The translations under genes were made by a program, and so were the position numbers. From Candidatus Obscuribacterales bacterium (GTDB taxonomy: Bacteria; Cyanobacteriota; Vampirovibrionia; Obscuribacterales; Obscuribacteraceae): a stretch of 64,000 bases of DNA. A model generated the notes under the pieces. It was not told the DNA's origin, made no database searches, and was given only the letters and a program-made list of their open reading frames with translations. The DNA lies in NCBI GenBank assembly GCA_020634035.1, contig JACKCM010000002.1:620001-684000 (forward strand). Reading direction: 5' to 3'. Below, piece after piece: positions 44,198 through 52,328 of the stretch; within the stretch, counting starts at the first letter, position 1; every line of letters begins with the position of its first letter.

Positions 44198-45304
44198 ATG
44201 AAACGCAAAGCCAGACCGGCAACCAAAACAATAGGGTTACTGACTGCGTTCAGTCTCTCTTTTGGTCTCTCTTTTATTTTGACCACGACGCCAGCCTTCG
44301 CCGACCCCCTCGATGATGCCTTCGAATCGGTCTCTAAGGTAGAGTCTGAGCCCGAACCTGTGGCAGAAGAGTCCGGCTCAGAGAAAGAGCTTGCCAAACC
44401 GGTACAAAAAATCGCCAGCCAGAGGCCCGTTATACAAGAAGGCTCGGTGAAGCTGGAAGAAGTAGCGAAGAAGCCTTCGAATTCGGACGAGTCGGCAGAA
44501 GAGAGTAAGAAAGACAGCAAACATATTCTCAATCCACTTAAACTGGAAGAAAAACTTCTGAAAAAGGTGGTGGATCCCCTGGGAAGCTCGCTTTCGCTTC
44601 AGCCACTCTTACGTCTGGAAAAGCGTCTGAAAGAGCTTATTCGTCCGATCAACAAGCTTGAGACTCCGATACAACAGCTCAATGATCCGCTCGAAAAGCT
44701 GGAGAGTCCGATCAAGAAGCTGGAGAAGCCGATAACCAGCCTGGAGCAACCGCTCACCGGAATCTCAGGCAGTCTGGAAGATTTGAAGCAGCCTCTCAGT
44801 CAGCTCAAAGAGCCGGTGGAGAATTTGAGCGAGCCTATCTCCGGATTGAAGCGGCCTATCAGTGAGTTGAAGAAGCCTATCAGTGATCTGGGCAGACCTA
44901 TACAAGAGATCAAGACGCCTCTCGATGGTCTCTCCGGTAATATCGGTAAGCTCAACCCTCCGATCTTTTCTCTGGAGCAGCGCATTCACGGAGTCGAGAC
45001 CCAACTCACCAGTCTATCTACCGAGATGGCAGGTGTCCGCAAGCCCTTGCAGGCGATGTCGGGACCGGTAGGTACGCTTTCTGAGCCGATTACCTCTCTG
45101 CATCAAGAGGTAAAGAGTCTGGCTCTTCAGATAAGAGAACTCAAGTCAATCATATTCATGATCACCTTGTTAATCGCGGTGTCTATCATAACCGGTTCGG
45201 TCATAGTGGCGCTGGCGGTGCGCAGAAGAATGAATACAATGTCTGAGCAGATAAGCGAGAACGAGCGTGAATTGGAACGTGAGAAAGAACTCTTGCATAA
45301 ATAG
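44198..45304 (+). CDS. Membrane protein with 25 gap-free LxxP heptads
   Basis: This 368-residue protein has a signal peptide (about 12-35, TPAFA) and a charged spacer to about 145. From residue 147 to about 321 comes an unbroken register of 25 heptads with Leu/Ile/Val/Met at position 1; Pro is at position 4 in 17 of them and Ile/Leu/Val usually at position 5 (LETPIQQ, LESPIKK, LKRPISE, LSEPITS). A membrane helix at about 319-341 and a short charged cytoplasmic tail follow. So the heptad region would lie outside the inner membrane, anchored at its C-terminal end. Regular Pro argues against a simple coiled coil. I do not recognise the family. Confidence 0.8.
   Translation: MKRKARPATKTIGLLTAFSLSFGLSFILTTTPAFADPLDDAFESVSKVESEPEPVAEESGSEKELAKPVQKIASQRPVIQEGSVKLEEVAKKPSNSDESAEESKKDSKHILNPLKLEEKLLKKVVDPLGSSLSLQPLLRLEKRLKELIRPINKLETPIQQLNDPLEKLESPIKKLEKPITSLEQPLTGISGSLEDLKQPLSQLKEPVENLSEPISGLKRPISELKKPISDLGRPIQEIKTPLDGLSGNIGKLNPPIFSLEQRIHGVETQLTSLSTEMAGVRKPLQAMSGPVGTLSEPITSLHQEVKSLALQIRELKSIIFMITLLIAVSIITGSVIVALAVRRRMNTMSEQISENERELEREKELLHK
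44636..45160 (+). repeat. Protein-level heptad repeat (LxxP[IL]xx, 25 units)
   Basis: The DNA for residues 147-321 of the membrane protein encodes 25 consecutive 7-residue units with no insertion or deletion. Codons differ between units, so this is an old, selected protein repeat and not a recent DNA expansion. Confidence 0.8.
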
Positions 45305-45959
45305 GCGCTGGTGTCTGCACCTGCGTCTGCATCTGCGTCTGCATCTGCGTCTGATTCAGGGGCTTATTCTATTGCAGGCAGTCGGCTTCGTTGTTTCGTC
45401 GTCTTCGGTGCCCGCAATTGCCGCCGAGCCGGAGATTGCTGCCGAGCCGCAGAAAGACCTGACCCGCTCTATAGAGCCGACTAAATTGGCTCTTATTGAA
45501 GAGGTTCTCAATCTGGCTAATCTGGACAACACCATCGATCGCATGTGGACAGCCTGTCTCAAGAAAATCAGTGGTGACATCTACAAACTGTCTTGCAGGG
45601 ACTTCACCGCTAATACCACACTGAGTACAGCCGAGCAGGAAGAGAAAGCCCGGGCGCAGACCAGGAAGCTTATGGAGAATCTTTCGGCGCGATTTAAAGA
45701 CGAGTATTACCGCTCTTATCGAGCGATCTATCGAGATATCTATGATCAGTTCTTCAGTAAGGAGGATCTGATCGCGATGAAAACTTTCTTTGGATCAGCG
45801 GCAGGCAGAAAGTCTAAAGAGATCATGCCTCGTATGATCAAGGAGATGGTGGGAGAACTCAAAGAGAGTGTCAATCCCCGGATAAAGAGTTGTTTGAGAA
45901 AGCGTCTTGAAGAGATGGAAGCGGCTCGGGCAAAAGAAGCGGAGGAGTCAAAGATCTAG
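45279..45959 (+). CDS. DUF2059-like secreted protein (first of two)
   Basis: The mature part resembles DUF2059 proteins, secreted helical proteins of unknown function: YRAIYRDIYDQFFSKEDLIA, then MKTFFGSAAGRKSKEIMPRM. A signal-like hydrophobic stretch (LIQGLILLQAVGFVV) precedes an AIAAEPE cleavage region. The start is uncertain: GTG codons at 45267 and 45279 overlap the previous gene, and the frame then runs through a 12-base tandem repeat encoding HLRLHLRL. A TTG near 45372 is a later option. The stop is followed directly by the ATG of a related gene. Confidence 0.72.
   Translation: MRKNSCINRRWCLHLRLHLRLHLRLIQGLILLQAVGFVVSSSSVPAIAAEPEIAAEPQKDLTRSIEPTKLALIEEVLNLANLDNTIDRMWTACLKKISGDIYKLSCRDFTANTTLSTAEQEEKARAQTRKLMENLSARFKDEYYRSYRAIYRDIYDQFFSKEDLIAMKTFFGSAAGRKSKEIMPRMIKEMVGELKESVNPRIKSCLRKRLEEMEAARAKEAEESKI
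45315..45350 (+). repeat. 12-base tandem repeat, three units
   Basis: The units are CTGCACCTGCGT, CTGCATCTGCGT and CTGCATCTGCGT. They fall at the 5' end of the DUF2059-like gene, in or just before its signal peptide. Copy-number change would keep the frame but alter the length of the basic n-region. Confidence 0.85.
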
Positions 45960-46529
45960 ATGTTCACTGCACGATCTTTTAAGCTGTTTTCGACTGTTCT
46001 GCTTCTGGCAGTCCTGTCTTGCTCGGCAACTCAAGCGCAAGAAGATTCGGCCTCTGACTCGAATTCTATAGCCAATAAAGCAGAGAAGATCAAGCTGGCA
46101 GGAGAAGCCTGCAGATTGGGCGGCATCGATCGCGAGTTTAAAGAGATCGCGGACAAACAGTTGAAACTGGTTCTGTTTGCTGAAAATCTATCCAGTACGG
46201 TGACTTCTAAAGACGAGAAAGAGTTCAGGCGCAAGGAGCGTATAATCGGAGCATTAAAAGAGGTTTTCGAGAAGGATATCGATCTGGTATCAGAAGTGAA
46301 GACTCTCGTGATTGCAGCCTTTGCAAAAGAGTTTAGCGAAGATGAACTCAAACAGATGATCGCTTTCTATAAGACAGAAACAGGAAGAAAGCTGGTGGAG
46401 CAAGCGCCGAAGATGGCTGACGTCATTATTAAACGCACCATGACCGATGTCGCTCCGAAGTTAAACAAGGCGATGCAGGAATCCATAAAAGAGGTTGTTC
46501 TCGATAAGAAAAACACCGTCGTTCAATAA
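45960..46529 (+). CDS. DUF2059-like secreted protein (second of two)
   Basis: The 189-residue protein has a lipoprotein-like or cleavable signal (LFSTVLLLAVLSCSATQAQ). The DUF2059-like core has AFAKEFSEDELKQMIAFYKT, then ETGRKLVEQAPKMADVIIKR. Its spacing matches the first copy, so the two probably arose by tandem duplication followed by strong divergence. The gene begins at the base after the upstream stop. It is convergent with the next gene, with 2 bases between stops. Confidence 0.78.
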   Translation: MFTARSFKLFSTVLLLAVLSCSATQAQEDSASDSNSIANKAEKIKLAGEACRLGGIDREFKEIADKQLKLVLFAENLSSTVTSKDEKEFRRKERIIGALKEVFEKDIDLVSEVKTLVIAAFAKEFSEDELKQMIAFYKTETGRKLVEQAPKMADVIIKRTMTDVAPKLNKAMQESIKEVVLDKKNTVVQ

Positions 46530-46531
46530 AA

Positions 46532-48061
46532 TTACTGTTTTTCTTTTGTCTTCCTTGTCGCCTCCACCTCTTTTAGAAAAGCCTTCCACTGAGGTAAGAG
46601 CTCTTCTATCTTTTGGTCGAAGGCGGCTTCTACCACCGTGGCATAGCCTTTTCTGTGACCTTGATGGGCGAGTTTTTGATAAGTATTCAGTTTGTTTTGA
46701 CGGAGCAAGAAAGTTGCCATGACCAGCCCGTCGCCTCTCTGACCGTCGTAACGGCTCATGGCATTTGCGATACTGAGAGGGTCCAGTTTCTCAAGCTCTT
46801 TCTTATCCCTCTCCTCGGCTATTTTCTTCTTTGCCTTTTCTAGATCAAGGAAAGGAGCTTTATTATCTATTGCCTTACTGTTTAGATCTGTAAAAGCCCG
46901 CTGAAAGATTTCTGCGAATCCGCTCCAGGTCCACTTCTCGTGTGTTAGATTGCCGATGCGGTCCGTCGCTTGCAAGAGCATGTAGTAAAATGCCGAGAAA
47001 TCTTTATCATCAGCCACTACTATCATGTTCATAGATGGCGAATAGACACCGAGCCAGTCGGTCTCTTCGTCGAATTCATTGCGATAGAATGTCTTGAAAG
47101 TCTCTTTGTCAGGCAGTATCAACACCGATACTTTCATATCGGTCAAAGGATAGAAATTGTCTTCGATAAAGTCGACAAACCCCTCCGCCGCCAGAGCATA
47201 ACTAGCCAGTTTAGCCGGAGCGAGATCGGAGGCAAAATCGAAATGAGTTGTCGCAAATTCGTTGTTTTTGCTCCATAGCAGCCGCTGGGCTCTTTCTCTT
47301 CTGGTATAGAAGTGGATTTTCCTGTCGAACAACTCCTGGACCTTAGCGCTTTCCTGGGCGGCTTCTTTGTTACGACCGAGGCTGTCTAGAATCTCTTTTC
47401 GCAGTACGTGGAAGTCGATCTCGTTTTCTCTGGCGTTGTCCGAATTGCCTTGTTTGTCGCAATATTTGATCGCACCATCGATGGCTACTATGGCTTCTTT
47501 CTGATTTTTCAAGCTGAAGAGGGCAAAGGCTTTGTTCGCCAGGGCTATGGGATTGTCCGACTCCAGTTCGAGAGCTTTCTCAGCGTATTCCAGGGACTTT
47601 TCAACCTCTCCTATTCGAAATTCGGCATCGGAGAGGTTGATGAAAAGCTCTTTCTTCTTTCCTTTCGGAAGCTCTCCTCTGGCTGCCGCCAGATAGTCGG
47701 TGATGGCTGCTCTTATCCTGCCTTTCAAGTGATTGATATTGGCACGATGCAGATGGCACTCCGTCGTATCGTAACCATGGGCGATGGCACGAGTGTAATC
47801 TCTGCCGGCGTTATTCAGCTCATTCTGATAGTAGCGAGCCTCTGCCCTGACGAAATAGGCTTCGCCCAGGTTCTTGTCCGAGCTGATTGCGTAGCCGGCT
47901 TGTCGTTCAGCTTCTTCGAACTGGCCTGCTTTGAGGCTGGCTTTGGCTTCTTTCAAGTCGGCTTTGCTGGTCAGAGCGCAGCCGCCGGCGAAGCAGACTA
48001 GTCCCAGGGACAGACCCAGGGTGAGGGTAAGTAATGATTTTTTGTATTCTTGTGGCGCCAT
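46532..48061 (-). CDS. TPR lipoprotein with degenerate peptidase MA-like domain
   Basis: From the ATG at 48061 the product has 509 residues. A lipobox (LVCFAGGC) gives a lipidated Cys near residue 24. TPR repeats occupy about 30-215 (KASLKAGQFEEAERQAGYAI and YAEKALELESDNPIALANKA). The region from about 265 to 420 follows the pattern of gluzincin-like peptidase MA domains (DFASDLAPAKLASYALAAEG, VSVLILPDKETFKTFY, GVYSPSMNMIVV). The place where HExxH should stand reads YMLLQATDRI, so it is probably inactive. The longer frame to 48148 would overlap the divergent gene. Confidence 0.78.
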   Translation of the reverse strand: MAPQEYKKSLLTLTLGLSLGLVCFAGGCALTSKADLKEAKASLKAGQFEEAERQAGYAISSDKNLGEAYFVRAEARYYQNELNNAGRDYTRAIAHGYDTTECHLHRANINHLKGRIRAAITDYLAAARGELPKGKKKELFINLSDAEFRIGEVEKSLEYAEKALELESDNPIALANKAFALFSLKNQKEAIVAIDGAIKYCDKQGNSDNARENEIDFHVLRKEILDSLGRNKEAAQESAKVQELFDRKIHFYTRRERAQRLLWSKNNEFATTHFDFASDLAPAKLASYALAAEGFVDFIEDNFYPLTDMKVSVLILPDKETFKTFYRNEFDEETDWLGVYSPSMNMIVVADDKDFSAFYYMLLQATDRIGNLTHEKWTWSGFAEIFQRAFTDLNSKAIDNKAPFLDLEKAKKKIAEERDKKELEKLDPLSIANAMSRYDGQRGDGLVMATFLLRQNKLNTYQKLAHQGHRKGYATVVEAAFDQKIEELLPQWKAFLKEVEATRKTKEKQ

Positions 48062-48110
48062 CCGATTAATTGTATCATCGGAAGAGGTAGTAAAAAGAGA
48101 TCGCTTTTCG

Positions 48111-48581
48111 ATGCAGACCATAGACTTATTCGCTTCACTTTTTATCACCGGTATCGTGGATATAGTGGTGGGATCCTTTGCGCTGGTTCAATTCTTCAAG
48201 TATTTGAAGACGGAGCAAAAGACCTTTTCGCTGGCTAAGGTCGGGGCTATTCTGGCGCTATTTATCGGTCTGGTCGGTGCTGCCTATAGTGCCAGCACCA
48301 TGAGACCGGCGCATCGGGTGGTTGATGCAGGAGCGCTAGCCGTCCATACGGAAGGGGCGGTGCGGGTCTCTTCGCATTTTTCGCTGAGCGATATTCATCC
48401 GCTGGTCTGGTTCGCCGTTCTAATAGCGCCCTCTTTTCTTGTATTCTGGCTCGCCTGCAATACAAGAAAACTAGTGAGGGTGGTGGCTCTTGTTATCGTG
48501 ATTCCGATCGCTTTGCTCGGCATCGCCCAGAGTATCGATTACTGTCTCTTTCTACAAAACCCCCCGAAACTCTTTAGTTAA
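48111..48581 (+). CDS. Small polytopic membrane protein
   Basis: The 156-residue product has four hydrophobic segments (about 6-26, 40-60, 92-112 and 122-142). No family is recognised. The frame is open back to 47931, but that part is antisense to the TPR lipoprotein, and the ATG at 48111 begins a sensible membrane protein. The two genes diverge with a 49-base gap. Confidence 0.68.
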   Translation: MQTIDLFASLFITGIVDIVVGSFALVQFFKYLKTEQKTFSLAKVGAILALFIGLVGAAYSASTMRPAHRVVDAGALAVHTEGAVRVSSHFSLSDIHPLVWFAVLIAPSFLVFWLACNTRKLVRVVALVIVIPIALLGIAQSIDYCLFLQNPPKLFS

Positions 48582-48584
48582 GGA

Positions 48585-48615
48585 GAAGACGGCCGATACG
48601 AAATCGACCGTCTTC
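48585..48615. terminator. Hairpin between convergent genes
   Basis: GAAGACGG (48585-48592) pairs with CCGTCTTC (48608-48615), extended by CGAT/ATCG after one mismatch. It lies between the stops of the small membrane protein and the convergent secreted protein. No T-run follows on either strand, so intrinsic termination is uncertain. Confidence 0.45.
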
Positions 48616-48637
48616 GCTGGCTTCGCAAAAAACAGTA

Positions 48638-49354
48638 TTAGTAGGCTGTGGTTTCGATGCTGGAGCTTTTCGTTGTGGTATCACCATTCTTGTCGGTGGT
48701 GACGCTGAAGATTGTCAGTCTTTTTACCGTAGGCTCCTGGGGAGAGACCACCACCATCGGTGCGAGCTCCTCGGTATGCAGGCGAAATCGCTTGGCTCGC
48801 TTAAGGCTGTTTGCTGTCTGATCAAGTCTTTCGCCAATTTTTATGGCTTCGGCGAAGGTCAGGTCTTTGCCGGATTTGACCATTTCATTTAGCTCTTTTT
48901 CTGTTTTGTTCAAAGTTTCGATTACTGTAGGGACCTGGTCGGTGGCGATGTAGCCTTTATTAGATTCATCCACTACCAGACTTTTTAGAAATGCAATCCT
49001 GTTATAGAGGGATGCGGCCATGACACGATCGCTTTTATCGTTGATGATAACAGCCATGGGGTGCTCTTTCTTGACCACGGTAACGGATGGGTCGATGGCG
49101 GTGATCACTCCGATAATTTTGCCGTTTTCATCAACCAGCTCACCCGAGGCATTCAGTGTGGCAGTTTTACTTTTGTCCAGTAAAGAGACAATCTCTGTGC
49201 TCAAAATTACAGGGCTGTCGCTCTCTAAAGAAAGTGCCGCCGGAATTGTTGTCAGTCCTGTAAGTAGAGTCGCGGCCAGGGCAAGACTGACCGATGATAC
49301 CGTTGACAATTTTTTCGATTTTTCCCTTTTATAGGATCCTTTCTTCAATCGCAT
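48638..49354 (-). CDS. Secreted hypothetical protein
   Basis: The 238-residue protein has a long basic n-region and a signal peptide (VSLALAATLLTGLTTIPAAL, cleavage near ALS). The mature part has a short repeat-like strand region (GELVDENGKIIGVITAIDPS) reminiscent of a PRC-barrel or single PepSY-like hairpin, then helices. No family can be named. It is preceded by about 150 bases without a gene. Confidence 0.68.
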   Translation of the reverse strand: MRLKKGSYKREKSKKLSTVSSVSLALAATLLTGLTTIPAALSLESDSPVILSTEIVSLLDKSKTATLNASGELVDENGKIIGVITAIDPSVTVVKKEHPMAVIINDKSDRVMAASLYNRIAFLKSLVVDESNKGYIATDQVPTVIETLNKTEKELNEMVKSGKDLTFAEAIKIGERLDQTANSLKRAKRFRLHTEELAPMVVVSPQEPTVKRLTIFSVTTDKNGDTTTKSSSIETTAY

Positions 49355-49500
49355 TTCTACACCTCGCGTTAGCTACCCTTTTGTGATAGCAAACCGGGTG
49401 CTATTCGATGCCGGGGCTGTCAGTAGATGGTCTATATGCGGATGTTTCGCTTATTAGGGCTAAGGCTGTATTAAGGTTTCCTGGCGCCCTTTGGTGCTTC

Positions 49501-50460
49501 TTATTCTTTACTGCGGCGCGGAGTTCTCATAGGCTCTTGTATGCCGAGGAACTCACCGGAGCCGGTTTTTCTTATGTACCAGTCTACTCTCAGTCTGTTC
49601 AAGCGACTGACCAGGTCTTCCTCGCTCAATTCAGTTCTAACTATGTCTTCTCCTTCACTCAGCTGAGAGAACTGACTGAGAATAAAAACATAAGTCGGCA
49701 CATCCTGGACCAGGAAATAATTCGCTAAAGGCGAGCCGATGCTTTCTACCCGGTGTCTGATCGAGGGAAATTTCTTGCCGGTTTCTTTGTCTATCACCTC
49801 GGCAAAAATTTCTTCTGAAATATGCTTGGATTTTTCCTTTGAGTCGGTGAATTCTAGAAGCAACGGGGAGGAACTGGTTTCGTAGGCGAGCGCATAGGGG
49901 ACGCCGATAGGTTGGATCGAATCAACCTTTCTTACATTTTTATTGTCGGTAGACTGCGACTTTGCTCTGTTTTTAAATCTCTCTCCCTCTGGTACAAGCA
50001 GCATTGCGGTTTGTGGTGCCGAATCGGGATTCTCCTTGAGGAGAATCGGGCATTGGATACCTCTATGCTCAAGAAGTAGATCGAACAAGCTCTGGTAGCA
50101 AAGCTCTCTGGTGTCGACACCGTCAATTTCAAGGAGGATAGATCCTTCTTTTATACCTGCCTGTTCAGCCGCGGAGCCGGGTGCCACCATCAATACTATT
50201 GGATGAACTGAATCGGCTGGTGCTGCCCAGGTAAATCCTGCCGGCGTGAATAAGCGGACAAGTTCGACGCTGGACAAAAGCCGCTCTGATTCTTGTGATT
50301 CAATCAATTGCGAATTAAACGGGGGAGTCTCAGTGATATTTTCTTGTGCTGATACTGAACAGTTAGGTTGGCAGAATGAAAGAGACAATAGTATTGCCAG
50401 GGGTGCAGGCTGAAAACCGGGGCGTCGTCCTGAAAGAGTTCTATTGTTTTTCTTTGGCAT
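49501..50460 (-). CDS. Secreted PDZ-domain protein
   Basis: The 319-residue protein has a signal-like segment (LAILLSLSFCQPNCSVSAQ). A PDZ-like domain lies at about 70-150, with GFTWAAPADSVHPIVLMVAP and GSAAEQAGIKEGSILLEIDG. The rest is unrecognised and ends in a basic tail. There is no protease domain. It follows the single-pass protein at 50527 on the same strand after 66 bases. Confidence 0.72.
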   Translation of the reverse strand: MPKKNNRTLSGRRPGFQPAPLAILLSLSFCQPNCSVSAQENITETPPFNSQLIESQESERLLSSVELVRLFTPAGFTWAAPADSVHPIVLMVAPGSAAEQAGIKEGSILLEIDGVDTRELCYQSLFDLLLEHRGIQCPILLKENPDSAPQTAMLLVPEGERFKNRAKSQSTDNKNVRKVDSIQPIGVPYALAYETSSSPLLLEFTDSKEKSKHISEEIFAEVIDKETGKKFPSIRHRVESIGSPLANYFLVQDVPTYVFILSQFSQLSEGEDIVRTELSEEDLVSRLNRLRVDWYIRKTGSGEFLGIQEPMRTPRRSKE

Positions 50461-50526
50461 TTCAGATTGCGCTGCGAATACAGCCTCCTTCTACGCGAAC
50501 AGCCGCAGCTTGTCTGATACTTCTTT

Positions 50527-51219
50527 CTAGTCACATCTATTCGTAGATGTTTGCTCGGAGATTTTAGAAGTGTCCGATGTGCCAATCTCAATCGTTGATT
50601 TTATCTGATTGAATCCTGGTGTGGTTATCTCCCTGGTGGAATCATAAATGAATTCTTGAATCAGGAGCAGGTCCTTGTCGGCTTTCGTTATGAAGTTGGT
50701 TGTGGTCACCTGGAATTTGTACGGCAGATGACTTGATTCGCTGGAGTCGATGGTCAACTTGTACTTTCTGCCGTAGCCTTTCATCTTTGCCCATTCCTCA
50801 ATTTTGCTTTCTTTACCGAGGTCTGTCTGCTTGATCAGGTTTGAGGGTTTGTCAGCCCGGTGCTCTTTCATCTGCTCATCAAAAAAGTTGTCGATTAGGG
50901 CTCTTGTTTCTGCTGAATCTACCTCTAGTTCTTCGCCCTCCGGATAGTAGATGAATTTGACGCCGCTTGAACCGGGCGTTTCTATAGAGACTATGTTCTT
51001 GCCGTCTCCGGTGATTAACCAGTTGCCCGGGTAGGTGAAGCTGAGATTACGTAGTTGAGCTTTTTTCGGGTTGGCTGTGTCCGGTGTCTTCTCTCTTGAA
51101 GTCATGACTAACGAAGTGTAATTTTCCGGTTTGCTTATCCATATAAGCACTGCGCCAAGTCCGAAGATGGTTAGCACGAACAAGCCGGTAATGAAAGTAA
51201 GGATTGATCTCTTCGACAT
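50527..51219 (-). CDS. Membrane-anchored protein, PsbP/Mog1-like fold guess
   Basis: The 230-residue protein has an N-terminal anchor (ILTFITGLFVLTIFGLGAVL) and one extracytoplasmic domain. The sequence LRNLSFTYPGNWLITGDGKN, SIETPGSSGVKFIYYPEGEE and the spacing of strands resemble the PsbP-like/DUF1795 alpha-beta-alpha sandwich. I give this only as a fold-level guess. The last 15 residues are polar. Confidence 0.65.
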   Translation of the reverse strand: MSKRSILTFITGLFVLTIFGLGAVLIWISKPENYTSLVMTSREKTPDTANPKKAQLRNLSFTYPGNWLITGDGKNIVSIETPGSSGVKFIYYPEGEELEVDSAETRALIDNFFDEQMKEHRADKPSNLIKQTDLGKESKIEEWAKMKGYGRKYKLTIDSSESSHLPYKFQVTTTNFITKADKDLLLIQEFIYDSTREITTPGFNQIKSTIEIGTSDTSKISEQTSTNRCD

Positions 51220-51300
51220 CGTTGATAGAAAGCGTTCGGCAATAATCTATTCTTTATTCCCTGATTCGAGGCGTTTACCCTTCCCTGGAATGTCGAGATT

Positions 51301-51366
51301 CTACTCTATCGTTCGCTCAGCTCAAACAGACCAGACCAGCTGAGTAAACGATAGAGTAGCTTTTTC
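51301..51366 (+). terminator. Strong hairpin with T-run upstream of transposase-derived gene
   Basis: CTACTCTATCGTT (51301-51313) pairs with AACGATAGAGTAG (51347-51359). A second stem, CTCAGCT (51316-51322) with AGCTGAG (51338-51344), continues inside it after a 2x2 mismatch. CTTTTTCT follows. No plus-strand gene lies upstream, so it may act as an attenuator or insulator for the gene at 51458. Confidence 0.6.
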
Positions 51367-51457
51367 TCTTGACACTTTCTCCCTTTTCTTAAGAAGGCGA
51401 ATTTGAACTTTCTCTCTCATTGCGTCGTTTTAAAAACAGTATGGGAGGTGAGTAATT

Positions 51458-52192
51458 ATGGATGATTTAAACACCATTCTGAAGAGTGCCGAATCGAATG
51501 AGGACTTTCGTGATCTGCTCGAAAAACTTCGCTGGGCGGAGGGATTTAAATGTCCTCGATGCGAAGGAAGCCGATGTACAAGGATAAAGTCCAGGGGGCT
51601 TCTTCAGTGTTGTTCATGCAGAAAACAGGTTTCTCCTACCTCAGGGACGTTCCTTCACGGGGTGCGGAATCTCAGGGCATGGGTCAAGGCGATATTGTCC
51701 TTCCGTCAAGAAGAGGGGCAGTCTGCAGTCGCCTATGCCTTACTGCTAGATAGAAGTTATGCCACCACCTGGTTTATGTTGCACAAGATCAGGATGGTCT
51801 TGGGAGCGAACCTTATCAATTTCATTAACCAATCAGAGAAAGTATGGGAGGTACCTTGTTCTCTTTTGAAGTCTGCATTGTTCAAAGCAAGCTCAGAAGG
51901 AGAAGGAGAAGGAGAAGGAGAAGGAGAAGGAGAAGATACCCCTCCTCGGCAGGTCAAAACCTTACTAAATCGAGAGATGATGCGCAAAGCCTGCTATTTC
52001 ATTGCCTACCTGTTGGGAGTTTTTAATGGTGTCAGCAGAAAGTACTCCCAACTGTATGCTTTTGAATACTGCCTAAGGGAGGCTTCGATAGATCTGGAGC
52101 CGATTGATCTCGTAGCTTGTTTTGTCCGTGGGAGCCCATCTTTCAGGCGCAGTATTTTTCAGTTCTTCTCTCCGTATTTGCTTGTTCTGTAG
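51458..52192 (+). CDS. IS1595-type transposase derivative lacking the DDE core
   Basis: The 244-residue product starts like IS1595/ISXO2-family transposases: LEKLRWAEGFKCPRCEGSRC, a zinc ribbon (C32, C35, C51, C54), then SPTSGTFLHGVRNLRAWVKA, and a helical domain with YALLLDRSYATTWFMLHKIR. The family's catalytic DDE domain should follow, but instead there is a (Glu-Gly) run and a short linker. Then a segment resembling the family's C-terminal end appears (LLGVFNGVSRKYSQLYAFEY). So it keeps both ends without the catalytic centre and should not transpose. A good ribosome site (GGAGGTG) suggests it is still expressed, perhaps as a DNA-binding protein. Confidence 0.72.
   Translation: MDDLNTILKSAESNEDFRDLLEKLRWAEGFKCPRCEGSRCTRIKSRGLLQCCSCRKQVSPTSGTFLHGVRNLRAWVKAILSFRQEEGQSAVAYALLLDRSYATTWFMLHKIRMVLGANLINFINQSEKVWEVPCSLLKSALFKASSEGEGEGEGEGEGEDTPPRQVKTLLNREMMRKACYFIAYLLGVFNGVSRKYSQLYAFEYCLREASIDLEPIDLVACFVRGSPSFRRSIFQFFSPYLLVL
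51896..51934 (+). repeat. GAAGGA hexanucleotide repeat, 6.5 units
   Basis: Perfect tandem copies encode alternating Glu-Gly residues in the transposase-derived protein, exactly where the DDE core is missing. The perfect identity suggests recent expansion by slippage. Confidence 0.95.
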
Positions 52193-52328
52193 GGATGGAC
52201 ACCTATAAATTTCAAAGAAAACAGGCAATCTGTTTTTCTCAACATGAAATATCCACGAAAAGCTGGTAATCGAGAGGATTTGAGCATATACTACGCATAG
52301 GAGTAAGTAAGGTCGGTCAGGGTGAACT

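Noticed and set aside
44636..45160. Regular 21-base periodicity that could suggest a CRISPR-like or DNA repeat
   Set aside because: The periodicity is at the protein level; the nucleotide units differ and no spacers exist.
47931..48110. N-terminal extension of the small membrane protein
   Set aside because: The added 60 residues are antisense to the TPR lipoprotein and basic/irregular; the ATG at 48111 gives a normal membrane protein.
51844..52026. Arg-rich frame (RRRRRRRR) over the GAAGGA repeat
   Set aside because: It is an alternative reading of the hexanucleotide repeat in the transposase-derived gene.
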